A stretch of DNA of 64,000 nt from Diphasiastrum complanatum (taxonomy: Eukaryota; Streptophyta; Lycopodiopsida; Lycopodiales; Lycopodiaceae). The notes below the pieces were generated by a model. The model ran no database searches, was not told the DNA's origin, and was given only the letters and a program-made list of their open reading frames with translations. Position numbers and translations under genes: made by a program. Every line of letters starts with the position of its first letter. Positions within the stretch are counted from its first letter, which is position 1. Below, piece by piece: positions 35,235 to 46,070 of the stretch. The stretch is from the NCBI GenBank assembly GCA_029204225.1, contig CM055099.1, positions 49,001,290 through 49,065,289 of the forward strand. Reading direction: 5' to 3'.

Positions 35235-35856
35235 GGGTGTGACTAGTGTGACGCTTTAACCAAGGTGGTGTATTTCAACCACGGATGGTGGACGACCCGC
35301 TTTGGTGTTTCACAGAGGTCAGGTCCAGCTGACTTCATAATTGACAAAACGGAAGAAACATTTCAAACCTTGACGATTCCGTATAGCCATTTAATTCACA
35401 AGTCTGATCTAGCAAACCGTAAAATAACCAATCTACAATTCTTTTTGTAAATGCATTTACTTCAATACGATTTCTGGCTACAATTTTCGGTTAATACATC
35501 AAGGAACGAAAAAGCAATCCACACCACAGTTACTAAGCATTACAATAATTCCGAACTCCAACGATTCGCTACCAAACTTCAAATAGTTTACTTGGTTTAA
35601 GAAATGCAATTATAGCCTACAAACTTTGATTACTTTGAAATCGAACTCCCATCAAAGAATTAGAAAGTTAATGGCAATTCCAAAACCTCACACTAAACGT
35701 TAAGGCAAATGCGTTGAATCCTAGTCTACTTCTTCACTTGTCAGATGGTTCCCTATCTTACCATAAAGGCGTTTCGTTCAGTAAAGGTTTTTTACAACAT
35801 TCACGTAGTACTAACAATGCCAAAAAACATTACCTTGTTTCGTTTGAGAAAAATAC
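35235..35856. other. No gene recognised
   Basis: AT-rich; nothing beyond short chance frames. Confidence 0.4.
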
Positions 35857-35972
35857 CATTCTATCTCTTGACCCAACGGGGTTGGCTCAGTTGGTTGGCT
35901 TGGCATCCAAAGTTTCTTTGGTCCCAGGTTCGAGCCTCCCCTTGGAAACCAAGAAGCATTCTATCTCTTGAC
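35857..35972 (+). mobile_element. Very short tRNA-derived SINE with perfect 16-bp target duplication
   Basis: The direct repeats cattctatctcttgac at 35857-35872 and 35957-35972 are identical and flank 84 bp. Inside are a perfect A box TGGCTCAGTTGG (35883-35894) and a B box GGTTCGAGCC (35927-35936), 44 bp apart start to start, the geometry of an RNA polymerase III internal promoter. The tRNA stems pair poorly, so it is not a working tRNA gene. The tail after the tRNA-like part is only about 15 bp (cttggaaaccaagaag) and has no long poly-A or poly-T. Confidence 0.8.
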
Positions 35973-36222
35973 GAGGATAATGAATCATTCAATAGGCGAG
36001 TACAAAATTTGCAAAATAATAACAAGAATCCATTCACCGATTGGCATACATCATTCACAATCTATATACTGGACACATAATTGGATAAACCACATTACCT
36101 CAGGTGTGAGAGAAGAGCCGAAAATTGTAGAGGCACTAGTCATGAATGCCGCTTTTGGTTTGAGGTAGCCTTGCCTTCATCCTTCAAAGAGCTGCTTGAG
36201 AACTTGCCATTCAAACCAACAT

Positions 36223-36296
36223 GCAGATTAGATCAGAGAACAAGTAATCAGCCAAACTTGCAGATTAGATCAGAGAACAAGTAATCAGCCAAACTT
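36223..36296 (+). repeat. Perfect 37-bp tandem duplication
   Basis: Two identical 37-bp units starting gcagattagatcagag (36223-36259 and 36260-36296). Perfect identity suggests a recent event or possibly an assembly slip. Confidence 0.9.
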
Positions 36297-37726
36297 TGTA
36301 GCAGATTGTTGGAAGAATCGGCAACTCAGTGAACAGAGGCAGCTTGCAAACAGGCCTGAGAGGGCTCTAGCAACGGCTGGTTGAACCTGGTAGGGTCGTA
36401 GCAAATAGGCAGGCCCAAGTAGCCGCAAGCAGGAGGTAGTGTAGGGCCGCAGACAGCCTGTAGGTCATAGACAGGTAGAAAGTGGCTCCAACGAGCACAC
36501 AGAGAGCAGAGATAGCCAGCAGATCGCAGGTGAGGCAGTGAGGAGCTGCAGGCAGATCGCAGGGCCAGCAATCAGTAGAAATGTAGCGAGCAGATGAACA
36601 GGCAGCGATGAGCTGCAGTAGACTGCCAGGAATCCTTCCAGCAATTCATTCCAAATGCTCAATTCGAATATAGCTTCTTGTCAAAATTTCCACATAATGT
36701 CATTGTCTGGTGTGATGCATGTGAGAATCAGACTGGTGATAGTAGATTGAGAGATGCTCAGAATGTGTGTACAGAGGTGCATGAGCTAGCGATGGAATAA
36801 AGAACTTCAATGAATTCTATGTCTAAATGAGGCCCAATGTGAATTATGAGCCCTCCCTTGAGAAGAAGTTGAGCTCTCCCAATCAACACATACTAAGGTG
36901 ATATGGCTCTACCATTAGCTCGTTCCACTACAACTTGCTCTCAAAGATAAAGGTGTAAGATAATGAGTTTCTCAAGCAACCAGATCCTCAATATCCTTTC
37001 GATTGGAAGTAGGTGAGCTTAACAAGGACAAGATGACAACTCTCTCCACAGTGGAATTGTATTGCGACCTCTCAACCAAATGGCGACACACACACCAACC
37101 ACACCTCTGAAACTTCACTTAGAAACCGCATTCCCCCAACACTCCCAAACATACTCACAACACACAATGTGGCACTAAACAACTCAACAACGATGTATCA
37201 ATGAGTAACCAACCAAGTAATTAACAAGAGCTAACTCACATTCATTCCCAAACAACCATTGATATATCACCTTCACTCACTCAATCGTTTGCAAAACCCT
37301 AGCGTAACCAATCAATCAATCCAGAGGGCAAACCTCCCAACATCCCAAAAACAGTTTCAATTAAGTAACCATTTCAACCACAAACAATACATTTAAAGCA
37401 ATATTACTAACAACCTGAATCACTCAATCCACAGTCCCCAAACAAGCATACAGTAAGAAACACCCTACTCACCACCAATGGAACTCAACAATGCACTCTT
37501 CCAACTACACCATCCCTCTCAAAATTAGTATCACTTCCAACATCACTAATGCACATTGCAAACATCCAACTTCAAGCACTACACAAAGCAACTAACATCA
37601 AAGTAATACTAAGCTTGAGCAACATCAGACACAAAATGGAACTAGACCACAAGCTCCCTCAAACAAACAAACTCACACTCCAAAAAACTCTCAACCAACA
37701 TGACTTCCAACTCTAATGACTTCTAA
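36297..37726. other. No gene; composition-biased stretch
   Basis: 36320-36640 is GCA/CAG-rich and purine-rich on the plus strand. 36900-37720 is strongly A+C-rich on the plus strand. No domain, LTR edge or primer site found. It lies downstream of the minus-strand Copia pieces and may be their 3' untranslated sequence. Confidence 0.35.
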
Positions 37727-38803
37727 CTAACTCTCAATATAATGACACTCTAGCATTTCAAGCAAAGGAAGAGAAGCATATATGAATGTGTTGTAGTAGA
37801 TACAACATGAAAGATGCCCCTCTTTGCCATGTAAGGTGAGCCATAAAGACTCGGCCATGCATCTTGAAGATCTTCTTGAAATCATATGAAGAAAAAACTC
37901 CTCCTCACACCTTGGCCCCATCATAACTTGAATACCTTCAAAAAAGATAACTTGTGATGCTTCTTGAGAAGCTTTGATCTCGGCCACTCCCAAGATTGAA
38001 TCTTCATACAACATGACATCTCTATTCACAATCACTTTTGAAATAGAGAGTGTAAAGACACTAAAGGCCTCCTTGATGGATGAGTATCCAATCATGATCC
38101 ATGAGCCTGGATCATCCTTCCTCCTTGTTTCTAAGGGAATATGTGCAAAGCAAGCACTACCAAGTTCACTAAGGTTATCAACCTTAGGTTTCATCTTGAA
38201 TAAAACTTCATATGGTACTATTCCTTCAAGAGCTCCAATACTCCTCAAAGCTTTGATCTTAAATGAGAATTTCTTCTCAACATATGCTTTGAATAATAAG
38301 GAATAATCATGCACCATAATACTTGAAGAGAGAAGATATGTGCATCTTGTGTGATCATCCTCCTTTGAAATATTGGACATATAAGAAACATCAAGAGAGT
38401 TTGCACTCTCACTTGGATCCAATTTGTAGATGCCTTCAAATCTTGATCCATATGCAAGGATCTCACCATCCTTCTTGATCACACAATTGCCAATATTGAA
38501 ATTGACATCAAAGCCACTATCAAGAAGTTGGCCAACACTTAAGATGTTCTTTGTAAGCTTTGGGACAAAAAGAACATTGTTGAGAAAGAGATCTTTAGAA
38601 AAAGCAAGCTTCAAGGAAATAATCCCTACTCCTTCAATATTGCACTCATGCTTACTTGCAATGTATATGGTCTTCTTGACTCCATCATAAGGCATAATAG
38701 ATGAAAAAAAGTGCTTGGAGCCACACATATGTGAAGATGCTCCACTATCAATATACCATGAGTCATCCTTGTTGAAGGTGGAAGAGGAGAAGCTTGATGC
38801 CAT
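37727..38803 (-). pseudogene. Copia element D, protease joined in frame to integrase tail
   Basis: A 358-residue open frame. It starts with the Copia protease (DDSWYIDSGASSHM) and NILSVGQLLDSGFDV. The zinc-binding LWHxRLGH...CxxC segment is not present; a shortened core runs into FKAYVEKKFSFKIKALRS. The frame then jumps directly to PYEVLFKMKPK and the C-terminal ACFAHIPLETRRKDDPGS motif, skipping the DNGGE and ERRNRTL catalytic segments. After ISRRSSRCMAE it ends without RT. Multiple deletions that keep the frame are notable for a dead element. Confidence 0.8.
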
Positions 38804-39175
38804 AAGAGAGCCTTCTCCATCACTTGCAATATAGTCTTCTTTCTCATTGGTGATGTTGACTTGATTGAGTTGATTCTTCTTCTTGAAGCAATTGGTGGCA
38901 TAATGGCCTTTCTTGCCACAATAAAAGCACTTGATCTTCTTCTTCTTGAGATTTGAAGTAGAAGCATGAGAGGTATCCCCCTCCTCCTCTCCATCTTGGT
39001 CTTTAGCTTTTTCATGATAGCTTGTCCATCCTCAAGAGTTTGTACTCTTGTCTTGATTATTCAGAAATAAGCACACTTTGAAGGGCCTCCAAACTTGGTA
39101 GCTCCTCCTTAATGGCATAGGATTGGATAAGGTTGTCATATTCATCTCTCAAGCCATTGAGAATGACTTGGACCA
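38804..39175 (-). pseudogene. Copia element D, gag C-terminus and zinc knuckle
   Basis: In the frame continuous with the protease below, the minus strand reads CFYCGKKGHYATNC, a complete CCHC knuckle, followed by KKKNQLNQVNITNEKED. Upstream, LPSLEALQSVLISE (near 39080) is the gag segment seen in the other Copia elements, followed by stops. Homology ends near 39175. Confidence 0.75.
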
Positions 39176-39330
39176 AACTGCCAGATGTGCAGTGGCCCTT
39201 GGCCGATTTGAATGCTCATGCTGGGGAGGACTCCGGCCACTAGCTATGATAGTTTTGTCTAGCGATTCCGACGATCTTCTAGATGAAGAAGCCAAAGAAG
39301 AATGAGCTTCTTGTCGTCCTGAACAAGATA
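39176..39330. other. GC-richer insert of unknown origin
   Basis: About 150 bp with higher GC than its surroundings, lying between two Copia-derived blocks. The plus strand is open (39123-39305) and ends LSSDSDDLLDEEAKEE; the minus strand is also open. Could be a captured host exon or unrelated filler. Confidence 0.3.
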
Positions 39331-39387
39331 AAGTCAACGAATTAACTTACTTCCAATAACCTTAAAAAGACATAACCTAACTTGCTA

Positions 39388-40036
39388 TCAATGAAGTAGA
39401 GAGATGAAAACGTCTACCTGCTTTCTCAAATGCCGATGGTAAAGCCTGACAATATTTTTGTTTTTGTACATTATAAGCCTGATAAACTTTGAGTAAAAAA
39501 GAGCTATCAATTTTAACATAGAGGATTGGCCTTTTGCGAGTAGACCATCATAAACCAAAATATAGATTTCTACAATTCTATCCAACATGAAGTAGAGTAG
39601 ATGAAGTTGAGTATCAAACCTAATCAAACTAGCCCATTTGAGTTCAAACCAGACCTCAATGAGCTCACCAATGAGGATCTTCCTTGCCTTGAAGAAATTG
39701 CCACTTGAGTTGCTCCATGTAGTCTTCTTCATCCAAGCCTTTGCCATCTTGATCATGCATGAACACTCCACCACAATCATAGCATCCTTTGAGTTGATGA
39801 ACAAATGTAAGATCCATGCCTTGTATCTTCCCAAGAGTCACTCTTCCTTTGCCCTTTCCTTCACAAGACTCCCTCTTAATGATCACACCACAAAAGTTAG
39901 CAATCTCCCTCTTGATAGTTGCATCATAAGAAATGAAAGTATCTCGAACATTAGAAGCCATGAAAAGAATACATAGTACCTTCAACATAAGAGTGATTGA
40001 AGTACTTTTTCTTGTCAAACCTGGACTTCTAATCAA
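39388..40036 (-). pseudogene. Non-canonical Copia-borne coding block, second half (copy 1)
   Basis: Two frames (40036-39665 and 39834-39388) read as one protein with one frameshift near 39670. It has a hydrophobic leader-like start (LMLKVLCILFMASNV), then YDATIKRE, GKIQGMDLTFVHQLKGCYDC, DEEDYMEQLKWQFLQGK, and after the shift LIGELIEVW and LIRFDTQLHLLYFMLD. It aligns collinearly with 52686-53423, at roughly two thirds identity by eye. No retroviral domain or known host family is recognised. It follows the block at 40033-40803. Confidence 0.6.
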
Positions 40037-40803
40037 TGATATAGGTAATGATAATGAACCCTCTCACTATCATTTACAAAAGCATCATTCAAAGTACATC
40101 CTACTTTGAACACTTCACATTCATCTCTCCCTTTTGACTTGAGATCTTCCTCACCAAGTCTCATGATAGAACCTTTTGATCTACTTTCTTTATGAATACA
40201 TGTGACACCACTTGTTGCACAAATGACTTTCTTGGACTCATCACATAAAGATGAAAAAGAAACTTTTTCTTCAAACATGCTCAAAGCACCATCTTTTTCC
40301 AAATGAGTAAATGAGTCATTAGCAACAACCATTTTCAGAGAAGAGTTTTCATTACCTCCATTTATGAAGTTAGATCTCTTATTACCTTTTCCATATTTGC
40401 ACTTGCCATGTAGTTCCATTGAAGAGCCACCAAGCCTTGGAAATCTATGAGTAGAAGAGTTCAGACATGATACTAATTTAGCACCACATGACTCCATTTG
40501 ACTAGTAGATAGCACTAGTCCATCTTCAAGATCCAATAGATCCAAAACATTGATCATAGATTCACCAAAAGTTGCCAAGTTAGCCCAACAATAACTATCT
40601 GCAAGAAGCTCATTAGATCTCAACCTAGATCTAGCATAAGGAAGCTCTTTATACTTTGCATAAGATCTACCAATCTTATTGATGCCAGGGATTGACTTTT
40701 GAAAGTTGAGAGAACCACCAGCATCCATTTCATTCCTCTTGTTGGACATAACAAATGCATCAAGCTTGTAAAGTCTACCTTGTCTATTGCCCCTAGCAAT
40801 CAA
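40033..40803 (-). CDS. Non-canonical Copia-borne coding block, first half (copy 1)
   Basis: A 256-residue frame. The first 20 residues finish a Copia protease region (GRLYKLDAF). Where the integrase zinc site should follow, a different sequence begins: INKIGRSYAKYKELPYARSR, LDLEDGLV, MESCG, RFPRLGGSSMELHGKCKYGK, NFINGG, then CDESKKVICATSGVTC. The same phrases occur at 53432-53935 and 52150-52200. It contains no integrase, RT or RNase H motif. Cys/His spacing (CDES...TSGVTCIHKE) might bind metal, but that is speculative. Function unknown. Confidence 0.6.
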   Translation of the reverse strand: MIARGNRQGRLYKLDAFVMSNKRNEMDAGGSLNFQKSIPGINKIGRSYAKYKELPYARSRLRSNELLADSYCWANLATFGESMINVLDLLDLEDGLVLSTSQMESCGAKLVSCLNSSTHRFPRLGGSSMELHGKCKYGKGNKRSNFINGGNENSSLKMVVANDSFTHLEKDGALSMFEEKVSFSSLCDESKKVICATSGVTCIHKESRSKGSIMRLGEEDLKSKGRDECEVFKVGCTLNDAFVNDSERVHYHYLYH

Positions 40804-41240
40804 GCCATCTCCCTTAGTAATGAAGCAAACATCTCCAACAAAACTTTGTCTTGTACCCTTTCTTTAAGATTTGACCAACACTTAGCAAATTCCTTGAAAG
40901 TGAAGGAATGTAAAACACCATCAAGCCTTGCATTCCTACTAGTAGAAAGACAGATATGAATTGAGCCAATAGCTTTGATCATACACTCACCACCATTTGG
41001 CATGTGAACCACTTTCTTGGTTCCAACATAAGAGATCAAAGAAGTAAAGAACTCCTTGTGACTAGTCATGTGTGAACTAGATCCCCTATCTATCCACCAT
41101 GAATCCTTGTCACTTCCACTTCACATTAGACTTGAAGAACACATCGTGAGAGAATCACAAGAATCTAGATCCTCATTAGAAGTACAAAAGTTGTTTTGCT
41201 TGCTACCTTCATAACTTTGCTTCTTATGACATTCATTTGC
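40750..41240 (-). pseudogene. Copia element E, gag tail and protease
   Basis: From about 41240 the minus strand reads FANECHKKQSYEG (end of a zinc knuckle), a stop, then DKDSWWIDRGSSSHMTSHKE. This is a Copia protease whose active-site triad has changed from DSG to DRG. A frameshift near 40870 separates KCWSNLKE from the following GNRQGRLYKLDAF. The element begins abruptly at 41240 against Gypsy sequence. Confidence 0.75.
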
Positions 41241-41244
41241 AAAT

Positions 41245-41570
41245 GATCACATGAAAAAATCGTGGTTAGAAGTAGCATCAGAGGAGAAATGTCCACTCCC
41301 AATACCCTCATGTGTCAAGGCAATAATCTGTCGAACTTCAAACTCATGAGCACAATGATGTGTAATACCATCAATACCTAACTTATATAGTTGTCTCACA
41401 ATAAGATAATAAGTTTGATTTTTTGTGGTTTGGTCAACTGAGGATTGATCTCCCCAGTGGCTAGATATCTAGTGATATCATATAGACATGCATCTGACAA
41501 CTCATCATTTATTGGCTCATCAGATGCTTCAACATTAGATAATCATGAAAGTTAATCAGCCAAAAAATAT
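41245..41570 (-). pseudogene. Gypsy integrase N-terminal fragment
   Basis: The minus-strand translation reads LSDACLYDITRYLATGEI, NPQLTKPQKIKL, then (after a frame change) LYKLGIDGITHHCAHEFEVR and IIALTHEGIGSGHFSSDAT. This is the linker after RNase H plus the zinc-binding start of a Gypsy integrase. It is truncated at about 41245 by the Copia piece. The stretch 41571-41843 contains stops only, so RT and RNase H between here and 41844 have been deleted. Confidence 0.75.
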
Positions 41571-41843
41571 TGTGATCCCTTTCAAATAACAACTCAAAAG
41601 TGGAATTCTAAAAGAATCACAACCATCATGCATAATTCTTAAAATGCTGGGGAACATCATAAAGTGGATCATCAATTACCTCTTGTGGGATCTTAGGAAT
41701 ATCCTTTATAGATTTACTTGTAGATGATGAAGCCTGGCTAGGATTTTTCTACTTTTGAATCAAAGGTTTGATTGGTTGTTTCCGCTTTTCACACATTTGG
41801 AATTGCTTATCAGTCAATCATACGTCAACCCTTGATTTGTTTG

Positions 41844-42533
41844 TTAGCATGCGGGATATTTGTGGATTGGTAATAGTAGGCATGCATGAATGTTTTGGTG
41901 TTTTTTTACGAATAAGTCTTCATCAATAATGTTCAAGGTTTCATCATTGTGTACATCCCATTGATAGACTTTGAGTTTGGGTTGGTATACACGAGTGTGG
42001 ATTGGTTGTGGATGCACAAGCCAATGGCGATGGTTCGGTATACAATGCTTTCCTAAATGCTCGGGATCCATTAAGTGAATTAGCTGGTCGTCAGATAACT
42101 CATGTTTATCCCTAGTAGGAATTCCATCCTCATTGGTGGATATGTCCGTAACAAAGACATCTTCAGACATCCACTCAATAGGGAGTGCATCTATCATGTA
42201 CAAGGGCAAGATGAGAGTGTTGATATCTTTGGAGTGTATAGTGATTTCAATTGGGTCCTCTTGGTGAACTTCTTGCACACAGAAAGTGGCATTGACACAA
42301 TCGATGGTCGCTAAGGCATGTCTCCAATTGATGATATCGGTACTCTGCACATAATGATCCTTTATGGTGGAATTGATACTATCGGGGTCATCATACATAG
42401 CTGAGGACCAATCATTTTCAACGGGTGCAGGCTTTATCTTTCCGGTGGCATCGACAAAGATTTTTCTATCTCTGTTGCCAAAAACAATTTTGTTTTTCTT
42501 CCAATCTTGAATCACTCCAGCCATTGCTAACAA
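41844..42533 (-). pseudogene. Gypsy element 3, region between protease and RT
   Basis: A 229-residue frame with phrases also found at 2354-2887 and 55394-55591: VIQDWKKNKIVFGNRDRKIF, IINWRHALATIDCVN, LSDDQLIHLMDPEHLG. These mark it as the same Gypsy family. It has no catalytic motif. It ends at a stop at 41844, beyond which the expected RT is missing. Confidence 0.7.
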
Positions 42534-42661
42534 GCTATTCCAAGAACGAATTGATAGGTGTGCAATTCATCAAGAAAATCTAGTACGACACACTCTATGG
42601 TAAAAATCAAACTGGCAATTTTGATGGGCAAATTGCTTATGTGACCGGCAGGTGTTGTCAT

Positions 42662-43252
42662 TCATTGGTCAGCCATACATAATTTGTACTTAGGCTTTTC
42701 CAATGTGGATATTTCCCATGCCGTTTCCAAGGACATGGCGATAATATTCATGCCAGAGCCACTATCAAGAATGGCTTGTACGGATGGATAAGATTTATAG
42801 TGCACTGGTAAAGTGATGTTGTTACCTTTAGCAACACCTATATGAAGTAAGCTCATGTCAATAGTATGAACCATTTCAACGTTTTCTGGATGTCTTGACT
42901 CATCTGGTACATCAGGCTGCTGGAAGCTATCCAATATGGCATCCTGCAAGGGTTTGGAAAACTTGACGGGCATGTAGAAGGGCATGGTGATTTGAGCTTG
43001 TAAGAGATCGGAAAGAACCTCTATTCCTCGTGGTGGTTGCCCCTGCGTAGGTAGTTGGGTGGATGGCGGAGTAGAAATTCTAGCTTCAGCTCTATCAAAC
43101 TCATCTCGGAACTCATAGGATTGCCTTTGAGCTTCTACAGGGTCAGGGTAAGATTGTGGAATCATGGAAGTATTAGCAGGAGTGTGTGGATGTGATGGGT
43201 CCTTGTTCTCATCTAAGGCCCGCCGATGTTGCGCACGTGTGACAGCATGCAA
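42662..43252 (-). pseudogene. Gypsy element 3, protease region
   Basis: A 196-residue frame: a Pro/Gln-rich N-terminal half, then MPFYMPVKFSKPLQDAILDS and the retropepsin-like VQAILDSGSGMNIIAM. The Asp-Ser-Gly triad is intact. It ends at a stop just after KYKLCMADQ, short of the domain's second half. Confidence 0.75.
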
Positions 43253-43312
43253 CGACTCTTCCGATACCCTACATGTTGGAACAGTCTTTTTGGGTTTGGT
43301 TAGGGCAATCTT

Positions 43313-43717
43313 TTAGCAATGCTTCCTGATACAATCAGCACATTCAGCTACAAAGTCATATCGAAGTCGACATTCACTCTGAAAGTGAGTAATTTCTCCG
43401 CAGACAAAACATCTCTTTTGAAGTGCTGAAGGGAAAATGGCATAACCATTTTGATCAATTTCAGTAGGTGATTCCTTTCGATAATATTGTTCATTAGGAG
43501 AGGATGTGGATGCCTCATCTATGTATGTGACAAGATGACCATCATCATAAGTAGTGTAATAGGAGGTATTCTGCACTAGATGGGCCTGAACTGGAGGTCG
43601 GTTCTGTTGGTTTGGCCTGTTGGGTGGAGTAGATCCTCTTAGACTTGGAAGTGCCAAGCGTTGTTGTTGTAGAGGTAGTTGTTGTCTAGGTAATTCTTGG
43701 ACTTGGACTAGTGTCAT
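43313..43717 (-). pseudogene. Gypsy element 3, gag C-terminus with zinc knuckle
   Basis: A 134-residue frame rich in Gln, Pro and Arg. It ends with CFVCGEITHFQSEC, a CX2CX4HX4C knuckle, and a further CADCIRKHC. It joins the gag at 43718-44823 after interruptions. Confidence 0.75.
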
Positions 43718-44823
43718 ATAATGTGGGTTATATGGTGCTTGTGGGTGTGCGCGTGGGGCATATTGCTAAGGTCAAGAGTATTGCATGTTGTGTGGGTTGT
43801 ATTCAACAGCTGGATGGTATGAGTGGTTGTATCACACAGTATACAGTGTTGTGGTTCATAAGGACGGTGTAATGGGCACTCATTACCGGTATGTGGATCA
43901 CGACATTGTGGGCACCAGTTGTCTTCTCACCGATGGATAGTGTTACCAGATGGCAATTGTCCTGGGAACTGACTTTGGAAAGATTTTCAAGGCTTGCTGA
44001 AACTCTTTGTTAAGTTTCTCCATTTGTTGTTGATGTTGTTGACTCATCAACTCAAACTGAGATTTCCAGACCTGGTCGGAATCTCGGGGCTCACTTGGAT
44101 GATTATCAGGAAATACATGGTCAATTTTTTTCTCTTTCTAGTCCTCATCATCAAAACCTTCATCTTCTTCACGAATGGCATCAGATTTAAGAGTAAAATA
44201 CACTTCGCTAGGTTTAAGCTCTTTCCAGATGCGTCTGGGAAGACCAATGATAAACCATATGATCAACATCTTATTAGTTGGTTGTTCCTGGACTTGACTT
44301 CCGAGACACTTAAAGCGCTCAATATAGTCATGTACGTGTTCATTATTTTTTATTTTTATATTACTAAGGCATACAAATGGGCTTTCTGTGAGTCGGAAAG
44401 GTTAAAGCGTTTAAGAAAAGACTCTTTCAACTCTGACTAGTCTTGTCGATCATCATGATCGAGGTTGAAAAACCACTCCCGTGCTTTATCTACCATGGTC
44501 ATTGAAAAAAGTTGGACTTTTGCATTGTCAGTATATTCTCCATACACTTTGCATGCATTCTCAAAGACTTGTAAAAATCTATGAGAGTCCACATTACCGT
44601 CGAACTTTGATAATTCTAGTTGGGGTGTTCATTTATTGGATTGGATAGTATGATAAGCATTGTGAACAGATTGATCATCAAGATTTTCAGGCTGATTGGG
44701 TCTCCACCTGGATGGTCCAGGATCTTGATTTACTTGAGATCTAAGATGATAGGGTTTGTTCTTATCATTTGGATGATTGGGCGGTGTAAACTCATCCATA
44801 AGTTTTTCTGGTAAGTTGGCCAT
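43718..44823 (-). pseudogene. Gypsy element 3, gag (left arm copy)
   Basis: Start MANLPEKLMDEFTPPNHPND at 44823. After a stop it continues LELSKFDGNEDPHRFLQVFE and WEWFFNLDHDDRQD; the second half, in another frame, has IERFKCLGSQVQEQ, IGLPRRIWKELKPSEV and REEDEGFDDED. Typical Gypsy gag with several stops. The mirror copy is at 62871-64000. Confidence 0.8.
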
Positions 44824-44859
44824 GAGAATTGATGGAATTCAACTGGTAAAAATGCGACC

Positions 44860-44980
44860 AAAAATGCTACAATTTTTTTTTTGGACAAACAATGCTACAA
44901 AAAAAAATTGCAACAAAAAATCCCGAAGGTAAAAATGCTACAAAAATTTGCGACAAAAAAATTTGCAAAAAAAATGTACA
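44860..44980. repeat. Degenerate A/T-run repeat with GCTACA/GCGACA units
   Basis: Recurrent aaaaatgctac and gcgacaaaaa units separated by A runs. Mirrored in the right arm near 62710-62840. Confidence 0.6.
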
Positions 44981-45375
44981 ACTAACTTGCTGGATCACCT
45001 TCGAGCTGATGAGCTAAAGCATAATTCACATAAGACGTTAAATAAAATGCTTAACTTGTGGGTTTATGGGTAAACTACAAAAATTGGAATCATCATTCAC
45101 ATTTACCAAATAACACAACCATGCAAGTCGATCTTTTTTATTTGCAAACAAGTAATAAGAGGGCCCTATACAGATGGCATCTTGCCCTGCAGGACATGAG
45201 ACAAACACTCATGCTTGAAAACATACTCATGCGAAAGGAAATCTATAGAGAGATGTTTACTTGCATGTCACCTCTTTTCCAGTACCATATCAAACTTGGC
45301 TAACTTGGTGATCTCAAAGTCTAGCATCTCAAAATGAGTGTGAATAGAAAGTAGTGCTTGAGAGACTTTTCGATC

Positions 45376-45525
45376 TCACACCTCTGTGCCCTTACCATCT
45401 TGCATCTCAATTGTATATTGGTATTCAGAAGGCACAATAGCCAAGTTAAGCTTATTCACCACATTATGTGAGGAACCGGTGTCAAATAATACAAAACATC
45501 TCGACCTTCCAGCTTCCCCCTCATC
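45376..45525 (-). pseudogene. Another Gypsy protease fragment (left arm copy)
   Basis: The minus strand reads EVGRSRCFVLFDTGSSHNVV, then LNLAIVPSHYQYTIEMQDGK before a stop at 45376. This is a retropepsin active-site strand with intact DTGS, of a type different from element 3's DSGSGMN. Fragments in other frames lie on both sides (about 45040-45880), so an older Gypsy element lies in the arm. Mirror copy at 62166-62315. Confidence 0.75.
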
Positions 45526-45894
45526 TGGATCAACTCACTATCCAGAAATTGATATACGTCTCGTATCCTGGCTGAAAGGAAATAAACTGGTGCATTTAGA
45601 ATTATAATCTTCCACACCAAAATGGTCATGACATGCTTAGCGTCCTCATCATTGCTACCCAGTCAATCATCCATCATATCCTCATTCATGTTCCCTTCCC
45701 GGTGCGACTATAGAGTATGGAATTTCTTTTCACTATCCTTCTTTCTTGGCCTTTTCCTTTTGTCTCGTTGTGAGAAGAGATTTATTGTACAAGCGTTTTG
45801 GCAAAAAAAGTGTTTGCTTGCGTTTCAGAGCTTATTGCATCTAGATAGGCTGCCATATGGGAATTTATTGTGGCCCTAATGGCCACCATTCACG

Positions 45895-46070
45895 ACTCCT
45901 TCTTTGAGTGACACAAAAGTTTTTATTTTGCAAAAAAGCGACACTTTTTTTGAGAAAGCGACACTTTTTTTGAAAAAGTGACATTTTTTTTTGCAAAAAA
46001 AGCGACAATTTTTAGTGTTCAAATTTTTTTTGCAAAAAATGCGTCACTTTTTTTTTTTTTTTCCTTTTTT
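45895..46070. repeat. Degenerate GCGACA + T-run repeat
   Basis: Four to five diverged units of the form (a)gcgacactttttttg with A/T runs. Mirrored near 61610-61780, where lengths of the runs differ. Confidence 0.65.

Noticed and set aside
35878-35950. Functional tRNA gene
   Set aside because: A and B boxes are perfect, but acceptor and T stems do not pair and a 16-bp target duplication flanks the unit, so it is a retroposed tRNA-derived SINE.
44629-44814. Plus-strand frames antisense to the Gypsy gag (for example 43994-44440 and 44620-44814)
   Set aside because: The minus strand carries recognisable gag motifs; the plus-strand frames are shadows.
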